64,000 bases of DNA from Nymphaea colorata (GCF_008831285.2 NC_045149.1:21343035-21407034); one strand, 5' to 3'; shown: positions 24,001 through 34,477, numbered from the stretch's first letter. Made by a program: numbers and translations. The notes: a model not told the origin generated them from the sequence alone.

Positions 24001-25036
24001 ATTTTTCTCTTGTCTCTTAACCCTAAAAGAATAATTCTTTGTTTGTTTTGTCTTCTAGTTTTTGATTTAGGTGGAGTTTTCTTGAACCCACTTTGATCCT
24101 TTTTCCTCTTTTTATCTTTCCCTCAATCTTTTTTCCCATTTTGTCGAGCAGGACCTCCTAGTTCCTGCCTGGAGGACCTCCCACTTTGATCATTGTGGGG
24201 TTCACCATCTATTCCTGCCTAGTGCTCTCAACTAAATAGCTGCTACATAATTTCCTTGCGGAGATCGGGCTCTGTGCCCCATAGATTGTATGGTGGTAGG
24301 AATATGTCCGGTACCATAAATTTACCAAGAAGGAAAAAAGGATTGGGTGTACAGAACCACATGTAGATATAAATATTTTTTGCAGTTCCTTAAAAGGTTT
24401 GTTTAATTTATTGCAGATATTGTCAAGCGGATGAATGCCTCTCTGAGGCTGTCAACTTTTTAGACCTTGGTGGTTGTGCTGGTTGGGAGCTTCTGCAGGT
24501 TGGATTCTGGCCTGCATTTGGAAAGTTTTCTGTTCTCACTACCATCATTTAATACGCTTATCTATTTTTGAACTTCAACTACTGGTCATCGAGCTTAAAG
24601 AAGAAGATTTCTTTCCATTATGAGTTGCATTTGAACTCACTACAACTTTGACATAGTCGGTTCTATCTGCTACATCACTCCCTCTCCTGAACAAGTTGGA
24701 CTTTAGTAGAGATTGATGCTCAACATGATTGTTGTGGAGCTTTTCAAGTTGCCATTTCAGATATCCTTGTACAAGCAACAAGCCACTGAAACGATCATAC
24801 AGCCAGTCATTGAAATGAACATGTGGATATTCCTAGCTACCCACTTGTTCATGTTACCTGTTAATGTTTCTGTCCATTTAGATAAACTGGCTTTGCCTCT
24901 ATGTTTTTCAATTCTGCAAGAACCTAATCGTTCTATTTCCTGTTGTTCATAGGCGATGCTGAATCCAGACTATCGCAAAAGGCCGATGGCAACGACTGTT
25001 CTAAAGCATCGGTTTATGACCGGTGATGTTCTTTAG
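18017..25036 (+). CDS. FBN11: Fibrillin-11/PAP14-type kinase-like protein, ending before the fibrillin domain (12 exons, 443 aa)
   Basis: Exons: 18017-18276, 18620-18748, 18839-18896, 22150-22230, 22324-22395, 22504-22751, 22833-22904, 23050-23166, 23278-23359, 23493-23539, 24417-24498, 24953-25036. All junctions follow GT-AG and the 1332-nt sum stays in frame. The product resembles plastid-lipid-associated protein 14 (ORG1), a plastid protein with a kinase-like region followed by a PAP/fibrillin domain. Residues 1-80 are rich in S/R, as in a transit peptide. FKVYPG (148-153) supplies a beta3-type lysine. The catalytic-loop position reads LHQSLGPASV (271-280) instead of HRDLKP, and RDLAFS (298-303) stands near the DFG position, so activity is doubtful. 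A TAG at 25034 follows FMTGDVL, where family members continue into the lipid-binding fibrillin domain. I found no fibrillin exons downstream. The ATG at 18017 is preceded by a GTG. The start is plausible but not proven. The gene is either truncated or a kinase-only form. Confidence 0.8.
18897..22149 (+). other. 3.25-kb intron 3 of the fibrillin-11-like gene
   Basis: The intron runs from a GTATGG donor after FK to an acceptor before VYPG. It contains a 762-bp hAT-type element (20025-20786) and, near 21336-21410, a GGCGGAGCTAGGAATTT stretch resembling the end of the small hAT-like family seen elsewhere in the window. No other gene is seen. Confidence 0.8.
20025..20786. mobile_element. 762-bp hAT-type non-autonomous element with CGTATCGTACGATACG palindromes
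   Basis: Terminal inverted repeats are CAATGTTAT and ATAACATTG. The flanks are an exact 8-bp duplication, GTAAAGAC (20017-20024 and 20787-20794), as expected of hAT transposition. Subterminal regions are packed with GTATCG/CGATAC motifs in both orientations, forming self-complementary blocks at both ends. The interior (about 20210-20690) is AT-rich without a transposase. Confidence 0.9.
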
Positions 25037-27046
25037 AGACCTTTACCTGACTCAGGAGAGGAGAGGGAAAACACGCATTTCTTTGTACTCAAACATATAG
25101 ACACCAGAGTTTTATTAATTTTGATATTGTTGGGAATTCATCAGTGACAAGAAGCACTTATCAACTAGTTGTAAGTCCAACCAGCGACCTCTCTTCTGAC
25201 AAATAAGTCAGAGCTTTCAAGATCAAATAGTCGGATCCTCATTCAGGCTTGGTCTAGAAACTCTGGTTCATGATTTGGCATCTGATTTCTACGGCATCTC
25301 AGACCTTTTCATTAATCGATTGGTTCTAGTTAGTCCAACCTTTAAAAATCCAACAGCAACCAGCAAGGATGACAACATTATGACCATGATTACGGCGGCT
25401 AGCTCATTCACACATCGGGCGGTTGGAACTTTGGTGGCTCTGAGATTTCAAGATATCTATGTCAAAGTTTCTGTCACTTTCGTTTCTAACATTTAACCAG
25501 GCTTGGATAGCATGAATGCATTATAATAAATAAGTTTATTGTGTAGAAGCTCAAAAATAGAGTGACAGAACTCTAAAAATACATGTAACTTTTAGTCCAA
25601 ACTTTTCTCTCACCATAATCGTTCTTTTGTTGGAGATTTATAGAAGCTTCATGATGGAGGATGGTATCTTAGCCTTGAGAAGGTCCACGCATTCGAGTGT
25701 TTGTTTGCACATCCTACTTGCAAACAGAATGTTTTCCAGTTGAAACCTATCACAAGTTAAAACCCCGTAAATATGGACTTTACAGGATCCTTCTATGCTC
25801 AGGTAAAAATGTGTACCGTTTAGTCCTTCCCGATGATTGAAATATCTCCCCAGTCTTCAAAGTTGCCGACCTACACCCCCACCATGACACAATTGAATCT
25901 TCAACTAATATTTAGACAGAGGAGACTAGTCATATGCATAGAGATTCTTCAGACGCATCAGACCCACAACGAGATGTATCAGTCGTTGATGTGTCCAACA
26001 AGCTGGGTCCCGAACTTGTGATCCATTTTGGGTCTTAGAATAGATATTATCTATTTTGTTTTTGAGTTTGGATCTTTTGTTTTGAGATCCGAGATTCATT
26101 TCGGATTTAGGTTTTAGCCTCTTTAAAAAGAGCTCTTAATTCTGTTTTAGAGCTAATTACTGACGAAGAGAAACCCAATTTGTCTTTGCTTTTGAATTCC
26201 TTTGTGTCTCCTGCATTTTCCTGCTTTGTTTGCATTCTTTGGTGCCCTTTCTGCATTACACACACATGCATGCATGCATGGCATAACTTTTTGAGAACTA
26301 TGGAACATCAATTTTGCTCTTTCTAATTAACTTGATTGGTAGTTTAAAAGATGTCGCAGATAAAGTTTTTTCTTGTCATGTTAATATCCATAGCCTCTTT
26401 CTCTTGAAATAAAGGTAGTTTATATCTTGAACGATGAGTCTACTTTACAAAGTTCGCTGCCTTAGCTTTAATAAAAATTCTTTCATTTTCAGTTTGTACT
26501 TTCCGCCTGCCTTTATTTTTTTGTTCCTTCAAAGTCCACCATAATTAATCACTCTTACCGAACATATGACAAACACTAAAAGTGCGTTGACAATCCGAGT
26601 GGGACTTAGCAACAAGCACTTATGATGTAAGGTGACATTTTTATGGTGCATTTTCGATGCCATCACTTGTATGTTTCAATTCTTTTATATATGAACTATT
26701 TAATGCGATTAATGACAAGGATACCTTAACGTGGTATAGACATTTTCCTACCTGTCTAAACCATTTCTCAGCCCTTTCACCTCAAGAAGCTTCAGCATTC
26801 CCTTTTCAAAAAGAGAATTCAAACTTTCCTTTTATCTTTAAATGGGATATTTCGTCTAAACTTAATGAAACAAGAAAAACCAAACATTTTCATTTACCTG
26901 CCTGTTTTGCTTTCAAACATGTAATTCCTTCAATAGTTTAAACATTTCTTTGTGAAATATTCTGTTTAAATGGCTTAGATCTTGATTTCTCTTTGCAGAG
27001 AAAATCTACCATGGCCCTATTCTTCCTTGTTCTAAAAGCAAAGGTA
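25037..27046. other. Gene-free part of duplication copy A
   Basis: Downstream of the kinase-like gene's stop codon. The first ~100 bases remain open past the TAG. No fibrillin-domain exon was recognised. The block at about 25858-26385 is essentially identical to 35881-36408 in copy B. Sequence at about 26020-26270 has an LTR-like look, but no boundaries could be fixed. Confidence 0.5.
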
Positions 27047-27054
27047 GACTTGAA

Positions 27055-27232
27055 CAAGGGCAGAGCTAGGGCTCGTTTGGGCCCTCAACCCACCTAAAAA
27101 AAATGACATGTAAATTTTAAAAAAATTCACTTGCTTTATATAAAAATTTTGAAAAATGATATTTCGGCCCTAGTAAAAATTTAGAAACTTTAATTCGGTC
27201 CTTTTCATGAAAAATTTCTAGCTCTGTCCCTG
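27055..27232. mobile_element. 178-bp hAT-like MITE, TIR CARGGRCAGAGCTAG, in copy A
   Basis: The left end CAAGGGCAGAGCTAG and the reverse complement of the right end, CAGGGACAGAGCTAG, match at 13 of 15 bases. The flanks are an exact 8-bp duplication, GACTTGAA (27047-27054 and 27233-27240). The interior is AT-rich and non-coding. Confidence 0.85.
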
Positions 27233-28560
27233 GACTTGAATATGTAATGAACCTCATATACCTATAACCCACCCCTAGCTACCCATTCCCACACTGAGCT
27301 CAGGCTTCTAATTTGACAAATTGAAACCTAGATCTCGGTATATTTTTTGTTGTTGCCAAAAATAATAAGAATGCTTAGGACAACTAATCATGTAGTCAGC
27401 CCTTTTTTAAACCTTGGAAAACTTCCAAGAATCTTTGATATGAGATTAAACATCCTCGCAATAAGATTTTACACTTCAACATGCCATGTGACAACTTAAA
27501 AAACGTTTAGAACAAGGGAATTCAGTTTTTTTTCAGAGATATCTGCCAGATAAACATGACACTAAGTGCAAAATTACAAAATTTATTAAATCTTTGGTCA
27601 TATAGACACAGCAGATGATCTTTATCATATTTTAGCACCTAAGTTGGCAAGATTTTCAAAAGGTGCTATGTTTTTGTATGTATCAGTAGAGGCTGGAAAG
27701 TTGGAAAGGTGTAAAGATAGTGACTCCTAGCCAGATGACAACTTTGTAGCCACTATAACCTATGTGGAATTTTCACTGTACAATAGATTCAATATAGCTC
27801 ATACTTGCTAATTAAATTGTTTGATTCACCACATATTCGAAATTTGTCACATAGCTATGGTTTGATCTTGAGAAATTGGATACCATTCTTCGTTTTTTTT
27901 TTTCATTGTTAATTTGAGAATCTCTTTTGAACAACTTTTTTCTTTAGTCAATCTCACAATCATAAAGAAGAAACCAACAGTGATGAGTATTTTTGTTGCT
28001 ATTAAAGCAACATCTAGATAGTGGTAGCTCAAGATTAATTAGCTCTTGCGTTGCTCACTAGGGGGCTTTTCATGCACTATAAACATCACCAACAAAAGGT
28101 GGGCACTTTATTTCCATGACTGCAAATAGTTCGGTTTTGGACTGGATAAATAAATGCAAATCAGATTTTTGGACAAGATTTGATATAGATTTGGATCAGT
28201 TCTGATATATATATAGCTGATAAAAAAAAAAGAAAAACTCATAATTGAGCAAGGAAAAATAAAGGAACATACTAAGAGGCTTGCAAAAAGTGTCTCCTCG
28301 AGGTCGTGTTTGATGGCCTTGATTATAGGTTGCACGATAATGCGAACTGGGTATGAGCAAGATCGACGCAAGTTTAGCTTCAACTCCACTAATTTATTAA
28401 ACAAGTTGAGTTCAATGAATTCACTTAATTAAAGAAGCCGAACTTGAGTTCGATAGGCCATGCTTATTTAAGCTTGATTATGCTTGTTGAATGTGCATGT
28501 AGAAACATATTTTTCTAGTGGTCATAGAAAATGCCTTGGCCACACTTTTTAAAGCTTGAG

Positions 28561-28720
28561 CTAAGGGCAGAGTCAGAAATTTTTAACTAAAGGGCACTAT
28601 TAATAAATTTTAAATTTTTGAGAAGCATCAACATGTAAATGAGAAAAATTGCCCTAAGGTATCAATACAGAAATAACTATTTTGTTTTGGTCCATATTGC
28701 CCACAACTGCTTCGCCCCGG
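28561..28720. mobile_element. 160-bp member of the small hAT-like family, in copy A
   Basis: The left end CTAAGGGCAGAGTCA and the right end ending GCTTCGCCCCGG are degenerate inverted repeats related to the 178-bp element. The flanks share GCTTGA (28554 onward and 28721 onward), a partly eroded duplication. Boundaries are less certain than for the other members. Confidence 0.5.
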
Positions 28721-29395
28721 GCTTGAACTCAACCAAACTCAAGCTGGGCTTGCTAAGACTTGAACCCATATAGCTCAGCATCAGCTAATTAGCTCAAACA
28801 TGGCTCATGAACTGACCAAGGGCGTGTTCTTGGTGGTAAATCTTCTCTCTTATTTTTAAGCAAAAAAAAAAAAGATTGGTACTTCCAGGGTAACTTCATC
28901 AACGTTCGAATGGGTCTTGTACTTTTAATGACTGGAGAGAATGTCCGGCCCATTAAACACGCCCCAAGTGAAAATAAAGTCACCGAGTAGAACTTCCTTT
29001 TCCTTATTTTCATTTCCATGTACACACTGTGCCTTCACTTACTAATACGAGATTCGCATCATCAATTTAATACCAAAGGTATGAGGAGAAACACATCCCA
29101 ACATAAACGAAACAAAAATGAGCTGCCAAACATTTAATTGAAAAGAGAAATATTGTCACCATTAGAGCAAACTTCTTGCATACAAAATCCTTCTTGATTC
29201 ACCAATCTATAGCACAAAAAAAGTGTGTATAAATCTACTTACAAATTCGATGGAACACCCCCTAAAAGTTTCATTAATGTGAGACACCCATCCTATATAT
29301 CAAACACGACCCTATATTTCTTTGGACTTTTAATCTCTTAATATTGAACACAATAACTATATTTCTTTGGATAATATATGTTGTTGAATCTTGGC

Positions 29396-30352
29396 TTAGA
29401 CCAGGGTGGTACAGGAAGAAGTCTCCGGATCCCACAGAGCTGGCAAGAGGTACTTCCTACCATTAAGGCCCACAGCGTTGTAGCTAGCGCCGGTTGTAGG
29501 GTCTACCAGAAGGCTTCCGGCGTAACCCGGGTACGAGCCCTTACCATACATGCCGGGGCAAGCGGAGGCTGCCTCCAGCGGTGCACCGGGGGCTCCCTGG
29601 TAGTAGCCGTTTCCGAGCGGGTTGGTGACGGCGCCGGCGAGAAGCGACGCGACGTTGATCACCATGCCGTCCATGCCGACGTCGCCGTTAGGGGCAACGA
29701 GGGGCGGGGACTGGGGCCCGTAGATGGGCTGGTGGAAGGGCCAGGCACAGGTACCGGGGCACTGAGAGGCGGAGTTGCCGGCCCAGACATAGGCGGCGGA
29801 GGGCGGGTGGGCTCCGTGGGTCCCGCAGCCGCCCATGCAGAAGCCCTCGACGGCCACGTCGGCGGAGGTGAGGACGAGGGTGAGGGACCTACCGCCGGCA
29901 GCCGACGGAGCGTGCCTGGAGGCCAACTGGGAGATTTGGGCCCTAGTGAGGGTCTTGCCCAGGGAGCAGGCGGAGTCGAGGGTCTGGCCCATCAGCACCG
30001 GCACGACGGAGGCGGCGAAGGAGCCGGAATTGGGCACCGCAGCAGGGTACTTCTCTACGGTCCTCCACCAGGTGGAGACGGTGGGGTGGCCGGCGGCGGC
30101 AGAGGTCGGCTGGTGGAGGGAGTTGATGAAGTCGACGACGATGGCGCGCTGGGAAGGGGTGAATGCACCGTACCAAACGATGCTCAGGGGGAGTTTTCCG
30201 GTGAGCAGGGGACCGTTGTGATACTTGAGAACGAGCGGCGGAGGGGTGTAGAGGGAGGCAAGCTTCCTCGACCCTCCTTCCATAGACAAGGAGAGCTCCG
30301 CCGTGCAGAGGAGCACTGCCATGGCCAGTAAGGCGCTATAGGAAGAAGCCAT
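29396..30352 (-). CDS. EXL: EXORDIUM-like secreted protein, copy A (318 aa)
   Basis: Phosphate-induced-1/EXORDIUM family: apoplastic proteins linked to brassinosteroid-promoted cell expansion and carbon/phosphate status; their biochemical activity is unknown. A single exon starts at ATG 30352 and ends with TAA; the length is normal. Residues 1-23 form a signal peptide. Conserved blocks: YHNGPLLTGKLPLSIVWYG (44-62), SLGKTLT (130-136), ADVAVEGFCMGGCGTHG (164-180), SQCPGTCAWPFHQPIYGP (196-213), APNGDVGMDGM (220-230), NPLGNGYYQG (244-253) and LNGRKYLLPALWDP (296-309). The cysteines of CMGGC, CPGTC and the C-terminal region are kept. The coding sequence is very GC-rich against AT-rich surroundings. 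A TATA motif lies ~90 bases upstream and a G-box/BRRE-like site ~640 bases upstream. It differs from copy B at only four residues (positions 4, 25, 77 and 87). Confidence 0.96.
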   Translation of the reverse strand: MASSYSALLAMAVLLCTAELSLSMEGGSRKLASLYTPPPLVLKYHNGPLLTGKLPLSIVWYGAFTPSQRAIVVDFINSLHQPTSAAAGHPTVSTWWRTVEKYPAAVPNSGSFAASVVPVLMGQTLDSACSLGKTLTRAQISQLASRHAPSAAGGRSLTLVLTSADVAVEGFCMGGCGTHGAHPPSAAYVWAGNSASQCPGTCAWPFHQPIYGPQSPPLVAPNGDVGMDGMVINVASLLAGAVTNPLGNGYYQGAPGAPLEAASACPGMYGKGSYPGYAGSLLVDPTTGASYNAVGLNGRKYLLPALWDPETSSCTTLV

Positions 30353-30440
30353 TGCTCCAGAAACAGAGAATCGGACAGGGAGGAGAGAGGAGGAATGAGG
30401 ATGATGATGATGGTGATGCGAGATGAGAGGAGGAGAGGTC

Positions 30441-30450
30441 GCTTATATAG
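30441..30450 (-). promoter_or_regulatory. TATA box of EXORDIUM-like gene A
   Basis: The minus strand reads CTATATAAGC about 90 bases before the ATG, a normal distance for a plant TATA element plus a short leader. Confidence 0.75.
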
Positions 30451-30986
30451 AGGAGGAAAGGAGGAGTCAGCCACACCTCCCCGTCCCATGAATGAAAGGG
30501 GAGAAGGGAAGGAGGCGGTAGGCTTCGCTGGTACATGGTTGGAGAAGAAGAGTCGCATTGGAGGTGCGTGAGATGGGACCCGAACCTTCTCATTTATGCC
30601 TCAAGGGGTTGCCAAGTTCTCCTTTGGTTGACCACTCGCTCATTATTGAATTCTATCTTTTTCTTTCTCCTTATGTGACAAAATCATATGACCCACATTG
30701 ACACCGTCAACTTTCTCCGACCTTCAAACAGGAAATATATAAAATCTTTGGGTTTAGACCCAAACCATATCAGATCCAAATCGTTAAATTGAGTCCATAT
30801 CAACAAATTCATCAAAGTGGTTCCCGACTGAAATTGGTTCAACCAAAGACCCGATCCAAACCTACACCACATTGCCAACTCCTTGTTTATCTCCAAAGCC
30901 CTCAATAAATGTTGGTGCTTGTTGGGTCCCAAACACAACGTCCCTCTCTTTCTCCCTCCCTCCCTTCCAAGGAAAGCAGAGACGTG

Positions 30987-30994
30987 CACGTGTG
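30987..30994. promoter_or_regulatory. G-box overlapping a BRRE-like motif upstream of EXORDIUM-like gene A
   Basis: CACGTG (30987-30992) overlaps CGTGTG (30989-30994) in the context GACGTGCACGTGTGCAG. G-box is a bHLH/bZIP and BZR site, and CGTGTG is the brassinosteroid response element consensus. It lies about 640 bases upstream of the ATG and is kept in copy B. Function is inferred. Confidence 0.45.
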
Positions 30995-32378
30995 CAGTTT
31001 AAAAAGCGGATCCACATAACTTCATATGTCGGCAGCCAAAATGCCATGCAATGAGTCATGGGCCGTAAAATTTGATCCGTTTAGTCCACACCCCAAACAC
31101 TCATGACCCATCAATTTCCTCATTTATTACTAGCAATTGATCTTTATATATATATATATAATGATTGATTGGACTATTTAGAGTCATCCAATTCATTTAC
31201 AGGGTCATTCTATCTATCACCATAGATTGTTCAAAGAAAAAGAATGAGCAAATGCATAAACTAATATTAAAATATGAAAATGTCAATCATTTTTTTTTTC
31301 TTATTTTTTTAATATATCCATCAGTCATCTTGATAGATAAGACATTTCTTATGAGTGAGCTGGATGATTTTGGATAGCTATAATCATCATTTACTCCTTT
31401 TCACTTTCTCTTTTTCTAGGTGGACAAATATACACACACATATCTTTCACTTTCTCTCGCTCGACATATATACACACACATATACATATACATGTATGTA
31501 TGTAAACAAAATAAATTATAAAAAGAACAAGTGACATTTGAATCATATAGCCCTAGTTTCCATCTTTTTGCCTTTTTTTTTTTCCTCTAAATAGCAAATT
31601 TGTATGATATATATATATATATATACACACGAATGAAGATTGCACCTATATTTAGTATTTCTTCTGACATTGACATTCTTGGTGTGGATGTTTTAAGGGG
31701 TCATATCTTTTGGTTATTGTTTTTCTTACCAAAAGTTTCGTAATTAATGTCATTTTTTATTATGGTGGTTTGCTTTGTAGGAGCTGTTCAGTTCGATCTT
31801 ACGCATCAAAACTCGCTATCGGATGGCATGGACTCGTGAAGGAAGCCACATTTCATCTTGAACAGCCACAAGGTTCAAATCAAGCTGATCCAATAGTCAA
31901 TTTAGAAAAGCAGCCACCATCTCTCTCTTTCTCTCCGGTGTCCTATGTAGCTGTGCGAAAGATGGAGGAGTTTTTGTTTTATAGCATAGCCGTGATCGAG
32001 GCCCCAAAAAGCAGGTTAGGTCTATTACTACATGAAGAAGATTTAAGGATAGTCTTCTTCTGATCAACAAAATCTGATGCAGATCACAAGATGGGTACTT
32101 AAACCATAATGGGGAGCCTTAATTTTTATGAATATCTATGTAGCTTCTTTTGTGGTCCCAAGTGGATCGGGTTCTACTCCGATTTATTTACGCACATCAC
32201 AGAGATCCAATTCAATTGAGTTCCATGCAGGTTTTTACCCATATTGGGGTTTAGAAGCCGATTTCGAGTCCGATATTTCATTACTGGATCATGTTTTGAT
32301 TGGCGAACTAAAGTAATCAAAGTTTGAATTTGGTTGGTTTTCACGTAAATTCGATCGGTTGACATTCCTACCTACTAG

Positions 32379-32848
32379 TAGGGGTGAACAACGAGTCAAG
32401 CTACTCGAGCTCGACTCATTAAAGCTTAACTTATGAATGAGGTCGAGCCATGTCATTTGCTTAACGAGTCGAGCTCGAGTTCATGCCTCGACTCTTTCAA
32501 ATAATTGAGTTGAGTTCGAGCTCAACACGTAACTGCATAGTCGAATCGAGCTCGAACCTTAATCGAGCTTGTCGAGCCTTAATCAAGTCGATATATTCAA
32601 ACGAGTTTATGAGTTTGTCGAACCTTAATCGAGTCGAGCTCAAGCTCAACACGTAACAATGATATCAATTCTATTCAAATGAGTTGTGTCGAGCTCGAGC
32701 TCAACAGATAACGACGAATATCAATTCTATTCAAACGAGTTTTTTGAGCCTTAATTGAGTCGAGTTCAACACATAACGATGAATATCAACTCTATTTAAA
32801 TGAGTTTGTCGAGCCTTAATCGAGTTGAACTCGAGCTCAACACGTAAC
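32379..32848. mobile_element. Left part of a GAGCTCGA-rich hAT-like element, cut off at the copia junction (copy A)
   Basis: It begins TAGGGGTGAACAACGAG, like the intact element at 42467-42982 in copy B. CCTACTAG stands immediately before it, corresponding to CCTACTAT in copy B. It is filled with degenerate repeats of TCGAGCTCAACACGTAAC. At 32848 it is replaced by copia sequence, so the right ~140 bases and the right TIR are missing. Confidence 0.85.
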
Positions 32849-33532
32849 GCGGTTTTGTTGGGGCACTTCAATATCTTACATTTCCTAGACCAGATATTAT
32901 ATATGTTGTGCATCAAGTATCTCAATTTATGCATGCACCTAGAGATACTCACATGGATGCTGTCAAAAGAATATTTAAGATATCTTAAAGGGACAATAAG
33001 AGATGACTTAGTTTATGGTAAGAGTGAAAATATAAATGCTGGACATCAACTTATGACATTCACAGATGCAGATTGGACTAGAGATCCCGATCAAAGAAAG
33101 TCTATTTCTGGTTTATGTATTTTCATTGGACGTAATCTTGTGTCTTGGAGTTGTCGAAAGCAAAAGGCAGTAGCAAAATCCAGCACTGAAGCTGAATACA
33201 GATGCATGGCTGCAGGTGCTGTTGAAGTTACATGGGTTAGACATTTGCTAGAAGACATTAGAGAAAAGATTAACACATCAATATTAATGTGCGATAATCA
33301 AAATGTTATTAACATTGCCTTTAATCCCATACAACATGGTCGAACAAAATACATTGAGATTGATCAACACTTTGTTAGACAAAAGGTGGAAGACAAGAAG
33401 ATTCAACCTATTTATGTTCATACAAGTGAACAAGTTGCAGACTTATTTACAAAAGGCTTAACAAAGCAACAATTATGGTTTCTCAAAGGCAAGTTGTACA
33501 TGGTGCAAAACCATGCACAACTTGAAGGAGGG

Positions 33533-33968
33533 TGTTAAACTATAAATCCTTCACCAGCACGTTAAAGAGGAGTCTCTTAGGATTTTACATCCTTGTAAAA
33601 TGTGTTAAGATATTTAATGTTCTTGTAACATATGAAGAGTTTCCTAAGATTCTATCTTATAGTTAATATCCTTGTAATATGTGAAGTCTCATAGGATTCT
33701 ATATTGTAGTTATTATCCTTGTAATATGTGAAGTCTCCTAGGATTCTATGATGTAATTAATGTCCTTGTACCTTGTAAAATCTCATAGGATTTTAGGATT
33801 GAAGACTCTTAAAATTCTGGAAATGAGATTATAAATAGAGACAGTGCAAACCACTTTGGTCATGACTTCTTCTTCTCTTCATCTTCTTTTTGTTCACTCT
33901 TTCTCTATATATATTCATGCGTGAATGCTGATTTCAGAATTGAGATACTGGTGCTTGAATTTCTTACA
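33533..33968 (+). repeat. 436-bp 3' LTR of the copia fragment
   Basis: It starts TGTTAAAC right after the polypurine tract and ends TTCTTACA, so it has 5'-TG...CA-3' boundaries. A TATAAATAGAGA motif near 33831 fits an LTR promoter. A block of about four 47-bp tandem units fills 33603-33790. The base after the LTR is the first base of duplication copy B (GTTCT). Confidence 0.88.
33603..33790 (+). repeat. Four 47-bp tandem units inside the copia LTR
   Basis: Units begin near 33603, 33650, 33697 and 33744. They share CCTTGTAATATGTGAAGTCTC and TAGGATTCTAT-like cores. The first and last are the most diverged. Confidence 0.8.
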
Positions 33969-34477
33969 GTTCTTTGCTACAACTTATAGTTGGGAAAAGT
34001 ACGTAGTCTTAGGCACTGGGAAGTGACCTAAAGGCCTAGGCTAAGCCACCTTGGTTGTCCAAACCAAAAAAAATATTGTTCTCTTGTCTCTTAACCTTAA
34101 AAGAGTAATTCTTTGTTTGTTCTATCTTCTAGTTTTTCATTTAGGCGGAGTTTTCTTGAACCCACTTTGATCCTTTTCCTTCTTTTTATCTTTCCCTTAA
34201 TCTTTTTTCCCATTTTGTCGAGTAGGACCTCCTAGTTCCTGCTTGGTCCTCCTTGTGGGGTTCACCATCTATTCTCACCTAGTGCTCTCAACTAAATAGC
34301 TGCTACATAATTTCCTTGCAGATATCGGGCTCTGTGCCCCATAGATTGTATGGTGGTATGAATATGTCCGGTACCATCAATTTACCAAGAAGGAAAAAAG
34401 GATTTGGGTGTACAGAACCACATGTAGATATAAATAATTTTTGCAGTTCCTTAAAAGGTTTGTTTAATTTATTGCAG

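Larger units (their letters stand above)
30353..32370. other. Upstream region of EXORDIUM-like gene A
   Basis: It holds the promoter of the minus-strand gene in the first several hundred bases, then AT-rich DNA with small TA and CA/TA microsatellites near 31148-31161, 31425-31500 and 31605-31630. Plus-strand ORFs here show no known domain, although they are partly shared with copy B. Confidence 0.5.
23896..32848. repeat. Segmental duplication, copy A (~8.95 kb)
   Basis: This stretch is homologous along its length to 33969-42844 in the same orientation, at an offset of about 10.07 kb. It starts in intron 10 of the fibrillin-11-like gene and includes its last two exons, small transposon remnants, a minus-strand EXORDIUM-like gene with its promoter, and the left part of a hAT-like element. 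Homology stops abruptly at 32848, within that hAT element, where copia sequence begins. Divergence is uneven, from nearly zero over ~1 kb tracts to several percent elsewhere. Confidence 0.95.
32849..33968 (+). mobile_element. 3' fragment of a Ty1-copia retrotransposon (partial pol plus 3' LTR)
   Basis: From about 32855 the end of the reverse transcriptase is readable (VGALQYLTFPRPDI and FMHAPRDTHMDAVKRIF). An extra A near 32976 shifts the frame, after which the RNase H region runs to 33538. It shows FTDADWTRDPDQRKSISG, SCRKQKAVAKSSTEAEY and the typical VADLFTKGL end. A purine tract GAAGGAGGG precedes the LTR, which starts TGTTAAAC at 33533. The 5' LTR, gag, protease, integrase and most of the reverse transcriptase are absent. 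Confidence 0.93.

Noticed and set aside
26020-26270. Possible solo LTR in copy A (also 36044-36290 in copy B)
   Set aside because: Has an LTR-like feel, but no reliable TG/CA boundaries, polypurine tract or 5-bp duplication could be fixed.
29378-30331. 317-codon plus-strand ORF over EXORDIUM-like gene A (and its twin at 39455-40408)
   Set aside because: Shadow of a GC-rich coding sequence on the other strand. The translation is low-complexity G/E/R-rich with no family match.
31710-32063. 117-codon plus-strand ORF upstream of EXORDIUM-like gene A
   Set aside because: Partly shared with copy B, but with frame and start changes and no known domain. It is shared because the segment is duplicated, not because of selection.
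33603-33790. CRISPR-like array from regular 47-bp repeats
   Set aside because: Contiguous minisatellite units without unique spacers, inside a plant LTR.
32849-33968. A complete copia retrotransposon
   Set aside because: Only the end of the reverse transcriptase, RNase H and the 3' LTR are present. gag, protease, integrase and the 5' LTR are missing, and pol has a frameshift.
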